From: Buchnera aphidicola (Aphis glycines)
GTDB lineage: Bacteria > Pseudomonadota > Gammaproteobacteria > Enterobacterales > Enterobacteriaceae
NCBI RefSeq assembly: GCF_001280225.1
Contig: NZ_CP009253.1
Span: forward strand, 310,001-374,000
Length of the DNA: 64,000 bases
Direction of reading: 5' to 3'
The notes beneath the pieces were generated by a model. The model was not told the origin of the DNA. It did not search any database and saw only the letters and a program-made list of their open reading frames with translations. The translations under genes were made by a program, and so were the position numbers. Shown here piece after piece: positions 59,615-64,000 of the stretch; position 1 is the first letter of the stretch, and each line of letters begins with the position of its first letter.

Positions 59615-59723
59615 AAAGATTTTTTATGAGATTAAAAATTATTCATAAATGACATATTGTATATTTTGTATATAATATATATTAAAAAAATAAAATCAAT
59701 AAAGCACATGTATAAGGTATTTT

Positions 59724-60833
59724 ATGTTTAAGATTATATCGTTATTAAAATTTATTATTTGTATTATAATAAGTTTTTATTCTTTTGCACATGCTGAAAA
59801 AATACGAGATCTAACTAGCATTGAAGGTATAAGAGAAAATCAACTCATTGGTTATGGTTTAATTGTTGGATTAGATGGAACTGGCGACCAGTCAACACAA
59901 GCCCCATTTACTAATCAATCATTATATAATATGCTTTCTCAATTAGGCGTAACTATTCCACCGGATACTAATATGCATTTAAAAAATGTAGCAGCTGTAA
60001 TAGTTACTGCAAAATTACCTCCTTTTAGTCATACAGGAGAAAAAATAGATGTAGTAGTTTCTTCTATGGGTAATGCAAGAAGTCTTAAAGGCGGAACTTT
60101 ATTGATGACTCCTTTGAAAGGTGCTGATAATCAAATTTATGCGATTGCTCAAGGGAGCATATTAGTATCTGAAAAAATGAATGCTCAAAAAAAAAATAAC
60201 TATATTATATTTAATCAAGTAAATTCAGGAAGAATTAATCACGGAGCAACTATTGAAAAAGAAATAAATACTGATTTTGGAAGTAAAAAAATAATTAATC
60301 TTCAGTTGAATCAAGAAAATTTTAGTATTGCACAAAAAATAAGTGATATGATTAACATAAAATATCCAGATACAGCTATAGCTATAAATTCTAAAACAGT
60401 ACAAATAAATACATATCCAAATAATACAATACAAGTGCATATGCTTTCTAATATTCAAGACATAGATATTTCTATACCGTCTGAAGAAGCTAAAGTAATA
60501 GTTAATCCTAGAACCGGTTCGGTTGTAATGAATCAAGAAGTCAGATTGGGGACATGTATTGTAGCACATAAAAATTTGTCTGTGATCATTAACAAAACAA
60601 TCAATACAAATAATCAGTTAAACTTATTACAAACAGATTTAAAAAATAAATCAGATTTATTAAAAAATATTAATAATAAAAATTATTTAGAATATCAACA
60701 GAAAAGCAATGAAAACTTAAATAATATTATACGAGCATTAAACGCGCTAGGAACAAAACCTGATGAATTGATATCTATTCTTCAATCGCTGAAAAGCGCA
60801 GGTTGTCTTCATGCTAAATTGGAAATTATTTAA
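59724..60833 (+). CDS. flgI: Flagellar P-ring protein FlgI
   Basis: FlgI forms the periplasmic P ring with help from FlgA. The 369 residues (E. coli 365) include a signal peptide (about 1-24, cleavage at AHA-EK), IRDLTSIEGIRENQLIGYGLIVGLDGTGD-type start of the mature protein, NMLSQLGVTIPPD, NVAAVIVTAKLPPF, and the C-terminal LNALGTKPDELISILQSLKSAGCLHAKLEI. An A10 run near 60187-60196 is in frame. An AAGGT ribosome site precedes the ATG. flgJ starts on the last base of its stop codon. Confidence 0.95.
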   Translation: MFKIISLLKFIICIIISFYSFAHAEKIRDLTSIEGIRENQLIGYGLIVGLDGTGDQSTQAPFTNQSLYNMLSQLGVTIPPDTNMHLKNVAAVIVTAKLPPFSHTGEKIDVVVSSMGNARSLKGGTLLMTPLKGADNQIYAIAQGSILVSEKMNAQKKNNYIIFNQVNSGRINHGATIEKEINTDFGSKKIINLQLNQENFSIAQKISDMINIKYPDTAIAINSKTVQINTYPNNTIQVHMLSNIQDIDISIPSEEAKVIVNPRTGSVVMNQEVRLGTCIVAHKNLSVIINKTINTNNQLNLLQTDLKNKSDLLKNINNKNYLEYQQKSNENLNNIIRALNALGTKPDELISILQSLKSAGCLHAKLEII

Positions 60834-61147
60834 TGGAAAATCATTTATCTTTATTTAATATAACAAACTATAGTGCTAAATTAGTTGATAATCTAAAATA
60901 TCAAGTAAAAAATAACCCTAAAAAATATGCTTTAGAAACGGCTAAACAAGTTGAAAGTATTTTTATTCATATATTACTCAAAAGCATGAGATCTTCCTTA
61001 ACAGAAGAAAATTTTTTAGATAATAATCAAAGTCGTTTATACACTGAAATATATGATGAGCAAATTTCGAAAGAATTAACTAAAAAAGGTATTGGTTTAA
61101 CAAATATTATTTTAAAGCAAATTGAACAGAAAAAATCATATACATAA
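60833..61147 (+). CDS. flgJ: Peptidoglycan-hydrolase-less rod scaffold protein FlgJ (N-terminal domain only)
   Basis: FlgJ caps the growing rod through its N-terminal domain; in E. coli (313 residues) a C-terminal muramidase opens the peptidoglycan. Here only 104 residues remain, covering the rod-capping domain (AKQVESIFIHILLKSMRSSL and DEQISKELTKKGIGLTNIILKQI). The enzyme domain is absent and no continuation is present before flgK, so this is a clean domain loss. The gene overlaps flgI by one base. Confidence 0.92.
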   Translation: MENHLSLFNITNYSAKLVDNLKYQVKNNPKKYALETAKQVESIFIHILLKSMRSSLTEENFLDNNQSRLYTEIYDEQISKELTKKGIGLTNIILKQIEQKKSYT

Positions 61148-61170
61148 TGATTATTTAAAGAGGGGGCTAT

Positions 61171-62802
61171 ATGAGTTCCATATTAAATGCTACTATTTCA
61201 AGTATTGATGCTATTCAAATATTAATTGATAACACATCAGAAAAAGTTTTAAATCCAAGTTATAGAGATTCATCAGAGCGTATTTCGATAGAAAATAACA
61301 TAGATGAATCTAATGCTAATGCAGGAGTAAAAATACAAAAAGTATATGATGAATATAATAATTTTATTGAAGAAGAAAAACGAAGAACTAGTGAGCGAGT
61401 GCAGGATGAACAAACAAGAATTGATGAATATATAAAGCTAGAAGATTTATTTATTAAAAACATAAATATTTTTAGCGACTTAATAAACAAATTATTTTCT
61501 TCTATTCAAGAAAACATTTCAAATAAAAATCAAAATGTATTCAATGAGGAAATAGAAAAAAATTTAAAAAACGTTGTAGATGGATTGAAAAATTTTAATG
61601 ATAAGCTCACATGCCTAGAAAGCGACGTTAGAAACACTATATCAGAGAATATAAAAAAAGCAAATATCTTAATTAATAAAATTTATAATCTTAACGTCAC
61701 TATTCGTTATTTTCCAGTGCAACAAGTTCCTAATGGAATTTATAAATATATCGACGAAAGAGATCAATTAGTTGATGAACTAAACGATATTATCGGCGTA
61801 ACAGTAATCAAAGATAATAATAACTTTGAAGTTCGCTTACATAGCGGAATGTGCCTGATTAATAATGATACAAAAAAAAATTTAATGATTTTAACATCTG
61901 ATACTGATAAAAAATATATTAGTGTTGGATATTGGGATAATCATGAAAAAACACTAAAAAAAATAGAACATATGATTCCAAGTGGATCTTTAGGTGCTCT
62001 TCTCTCATTTCGAAGGGAAGAATTAAAAAATGCTAGAAATAAACTCGGACAATTAACTGTCAATTTTGCTGATAGTATCAACGAAAATCATACATTAGGA
62101 TATGATATGCTTGGTAACCTTGGAAAACAAGTGTTTAACATTAGTACGCCTGAAATTATATCTAGTTCAAATAATAAATCAAATCCTTTTACATCTATTC
62201 AATGGATATCTACAAGCAATGCGCAAGATACTGATTATGTAGTATATATGCAAAATAATCATTGGAGAGTCCAAAGGTTACTAGATAAAACAACATTTGA
62301 ACCAGAAATATATCAAAACAATAATAATGTATACCTTACTTTCGATGGAATAGAGTTAAAAATTGAAGGAACTAATAATGAAGGTAATATGTATATGATT
62401 AAACCATATGATAAAACATTAGATGAATTAGAACTTTTAATTGTAGAAAATACTCCATTCGCATTTTCTTCAACTAACGACATAAACCAACAAAATAGAA
62501 ATAATGCAATTATTATATATAATTTGAACAAAGATAAATTAGTGAATAAAAAAGATACATTAGGTACGTCTTATCTTAAATTTTTAAAATCTATCTCTTA
62601 TAAATGTAATGATCTTGAAGAAAAAGTTCCTTTCAAACGTCAAATGATTACAATATTAAAAAATAAAAAATTATCAATGTCTGATGATATAAATGAAGAT
62701 TATGAAAACCTTAGTTACGAACAAAAATGTTATATTGCAAATGTGAAAATTTTAAAAATGGCTGAAAGTATCTTTAATGATATTATTGACTGTTACAGTT
62801 AA
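61171..62802 (+). CDS. flgK: Flagellar hook-associated protein FlgK
   Basis: FlgK (HAP1) joins hook to filament. The 543 residues (E. coli 547) show helical N- and C-termini, QQVPNGIYKYIDERDQLVDELNDIIGVTVI in the inner domain, and GSLGALLSFRREELKNARNKLGQLTVNFADSINENHTLGYDMLG, a typical FlgK stretch. The very N-terminus is more diverged than usual, lacking a clear NxANxxTxGY motif. A strong GAGGGGG ribosome site precedes ATG 61171. flgL, which should follow, is missing; rne comes next on the other strand. Confidence 0.9.
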   Translation: MSSILNATISSIDAIQILIDNTSEKVLNPSYRDSSERISIENNIDESNANAGVKIQKVYDEYNNFIEEEKRRTSERVQDEQTRIDEYIKLEDLFIKNINIFSDLINKLFSSIQENISNKNQNVFNEEIEKNLKNVVDGLKNFNDKLTCLESDVRNTISENIKKANILINKIYNLNVTIRYFPVQQVPNGIYKYIDERDQLVDELNDIIGVTVIKDNNNFEVRLHSGMCLINNDTKKNLMILTSDTDKKYISVGYWDNHEKTLKKIEHMIPSGSLGALLSFRREELKNARNKLGQLTVNFADSINENHTLGYDMLGNLGKQVFNISTPEIISSSNNKSNPFTSIQWISTSNAQDTDYVVYMQNNHWRVQRLLDKTTFEPEIYQNNNNVYLTFDGIELKIEGTNNEGNMYMIKPYDKTLDELELLIVENTPFAFSSTNDINQQNRNNAIIIYNLNKDKLVNKKDTLGTSYLKFLKSISYKCNDLEEKVPFKRQMITILKNKKLSMSDDINEDYENLSYEQKCYIANVKILKMAESIFNDIIDCYS

Positions 62803-62822
62803 TACTTATAAAAATTTTTTAT

Positions 62823-62855
62823 AATAAAAACTTACTTTAGAAGTAAGTTTTTATT
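62823..62855. terminator. Bidirectional terminator between flgK and rne
   Basis: A 15-bp perfect stem (62823-62837 with 62841-62855, core AAAAACTTACTT / AAGTAAGTTTTT) has a three-base loop. It lies between the convergent flgK and rne stops, and each arm supplies a T-run for one strand. This is the longest perfect hairpin that I found in the window. Confidence 0.8.
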
Positions 62856-62917
62856 TTTTATATGTAACTATTGAAGTAAAGAATAATTTCTCTAAAATAT
62901 TGAGCATAAAAATAATT

Positions 62918-64000
62918 TTATTCAGTTTTAGTAATAGGTGACATAGCAACATCAGTCGCAACATGCGCTCCAGCAGCATTTTTTTTCTTATTTATTTGTG
63001 TTAAAAAAATTGAAGATTTTATCGTTTTTTTATGCGTATTCGGATGTAAACTATTAAAAATTTTTGTAATAGGTGCGTAAGCTTTATTTTTAGTTTTTTC
63101 TTGTCTAAAATTCTTATTATTTAAAATTTTTTCGTGATGTAATATGAACGTATTACTTTTCTTCAAAGATAAGTGAAATTTTTTTCTCTCTCTAATTATA
63201 TTTGGATTTTTAAAACTTTTTCTAATTTTATAAGAACGATTTTGTTTGTTTTCTTTTAAATCATTATTTTCTTGCAATGATATACTTTTTTTAGTCATTT
63301 CATCATTTAAATACATAGACGAAATATTTATTTTTTTTTTAGCATTAAAAACACAATTGTTATTTATTGTATTTTCTTTTATTAGTGAATTTTTAAACCA
63401 CACTCTCCCTAATGCCAATTCTAATGAAACAACAATTCCAGTCACTTTTTTTGTGGAATTAGGAGAACATACATTAATAAATTTATTTTTTAAAAGATTA
63501 ACATTTGTAGAATTAAGCTTTCGTTTAGGTGGTAAAATAAAAAAATTTTCATTTTTCACAATATTAATGCATTGGCGTCGATTATCGAAAATATTATCTT
63601 CTGAATTATATGCATTTAATTTAAAGAAATTAAATTGTTCTATATAATTTATAAAATGATTTTTTTTAAAATACTTATTTTTCAAAGATAAATTATATTT
63701 TTTACTTAATAAATTAAATTTATTTTCAAAAATTCTTTTATTGTTTATATTGTTTTCAATTTGATTTTTTTTAGATTTAATTGTGATATTGCTGTTCGCA
63801 TCGTTTATGCAAATATTCTTTTCTTTTTTGAAAAAAATATTATTTTTGCAATTAAAAATATTTTTTTTTAATATTTCGCTTTTAATAAAAATATGTCTTA
63901 TTAAAACAGATTCTTTTATCCAAGACATAAAATTAATAAAAAAGTTATTTTTGATATTTTTTTTAAAAAATCTTTTTTGAGTGATATTTTTTGAATTAAT
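62918..64000 (-). CDS. rne: Ribonuclease E, C-terminal region (gene runs off right edge)
   Basis: RNase E is the essential endonuclease that starts mRNA decay and matures rRNA and tRNA; its C-terminal half scaffolds the degradosome. The frame is open to base 64000, giving about 360 residues of the non-catalytic, Lys/Asn-rich part. Two short conserved islands stand out: SLELALGRVWFKNSLI (63380-63427), matching the E. coli enolase-binding segment SPELASGKVWIRYPIV, and AAGAHVAT (62954-62977) near the end, matching the terminal AAGGHTAT of E. coli. APITK before it resembles E. coli APMTR. The catalytic domain lies outside the window. Confidence 0.88.
   Translation of the reverse strand: MNSKNITQKRFFKKNIKNNFFINFMSWIKESVLIRHIFIKSEILKKNIFNCKNNIFFKKEKNICINDANSNITIKSKKNQIENNINNKRIFENKFNLLSKKYNLSLKNKYFKKNHFINYIEQFNFFKLNAYNSEDNIFDNRRQCINIVKNENFFILPPKRKLNSTNVNLLKNKFINVCSPNSTKKVTGIVVSLELALGRVWFKNSLIKENTINNNCVFNAKKKINISSMYLNDEMTKKSISLQENNDLKENKQNRSYKIRKSFKNPNIIRERKKFHLSLKKSNTFILHHEKILNNKNFRQEKTKNKAYAPITKIFNSLHPNTHKKTIKSSIFLTQINKKKNAAGAHVATDVAMSPITKTE

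Noticed and set aside
60225-60569. 114-codon minus-strand ORF within flgI
   Set aside because: Antisense shadow of a well-conserved P-ring gene with no recognisable homology of its own.
63246-63647. 133-codon plus-strand ORF opposite rne
   Set aside because: It is antisense to the conserved RNase E frame, including its enolase-binding island, and is explained by the A-rich coding strand lacking stops on the complement.
1-64000. Mobile elements, prophage, CRISPR arrays, toxin-antitoxin or secondary-metabolite loci
   Set aside because: No repeat-spacer array, transposase, integrase, phage structural gene or foreign-looking base composition was seen; every recognised gene is a core enterobacterial orthologue.

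Overview
The window is a very AT-rich, gene-dense bacterial chromosome segment. Every protein-coding gene recognised has a close enterobacterial counterpart, and no transposon, prophage, integron or CRISPR array is visible. Gene content, near-E. coli protein lengths with many trimmed termini, selective gene losses and long poly(A)/poly(T) tracts identify it as an aphid endosymbiont of the Buchnera aphidicola type (inference from sequence and remembered synteny; the host aphid cannot be told). I count 58 protein genes, two of them frameshifted and two cut by the window edges, plus three tRNAs.

Layout. 1-5981: end of hisS, glyA, a reduced biotin cluster (bioD, bioB, bioA; no bioF or bioC) and pgl. 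6020-13044: an N-terminally shortened mfd, the overlapping lipoprotein-export genes lolC-lolD-lolE, and gapA. 13148-21021: queF, fldA, photolyase phrB, a Nif3-family gene, and sucA-sucB for 2-oxoglutarate dehydrogenase. 21265-24812: the glycolysis genes gpmA, pfkA and tpiA, with a frameshifted glpF between them. 24916-31507 (minus strand): serS-serC-aroA-cmk-rpsA-ihfB, the ancestral enterobacterial order. 31769-38187: trxB, infA, aspS, znuC-znuB without znuA, and mepM. 38223-45305: pykA, zwf, htpX, yoaE and a frameshifted tsaB. 45426-48943: minC-minD-minE, rsmC, and tRNA-Leu, tRNA-Cys and tRNA-Ser. 48981-52960: ompA, murJ and pyrC. 53001-62802: the flagellar rod/hook cluster flgN-flgA and flgBCDEFGHIJK. 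62918-64000: the C-terminal part of RNase E.

How the genes work together. The segment carries lower glycolysis, the oxidative pentose-phosphate entry (zwf, pgl), 2-oxoglutarate dehydrogenase E1/E2, serine/glycine and chorismate synthesis steps that fit nutrient provisioning, and partial biotin synthesis. Core translation, envelope and division functions are also present. The flagellar genes build a rod, rings and hook, but the hook-filament junction gene flgL and the anti-sigma gene flgM are missing from their expected places. That fits the known Buchnera hook-basal bodies, which are thought to act as secretion devices.

The most notable signals are two frameshifts placed exactly at homopolymers (T10 in glpF, A11 in tsaB), where loss of one base restores the whole protein, and an in-frame A12 tract in sucB. 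Others are an Mfd without its UvrB-like module, an RNase E tail that keeps the enolase-binding and terminal (PNPase-region) motifs, and a set of perfect stem-loops at operon ends. I found no wholly new system; the interest lies in how reduced versions of known systems are kept.
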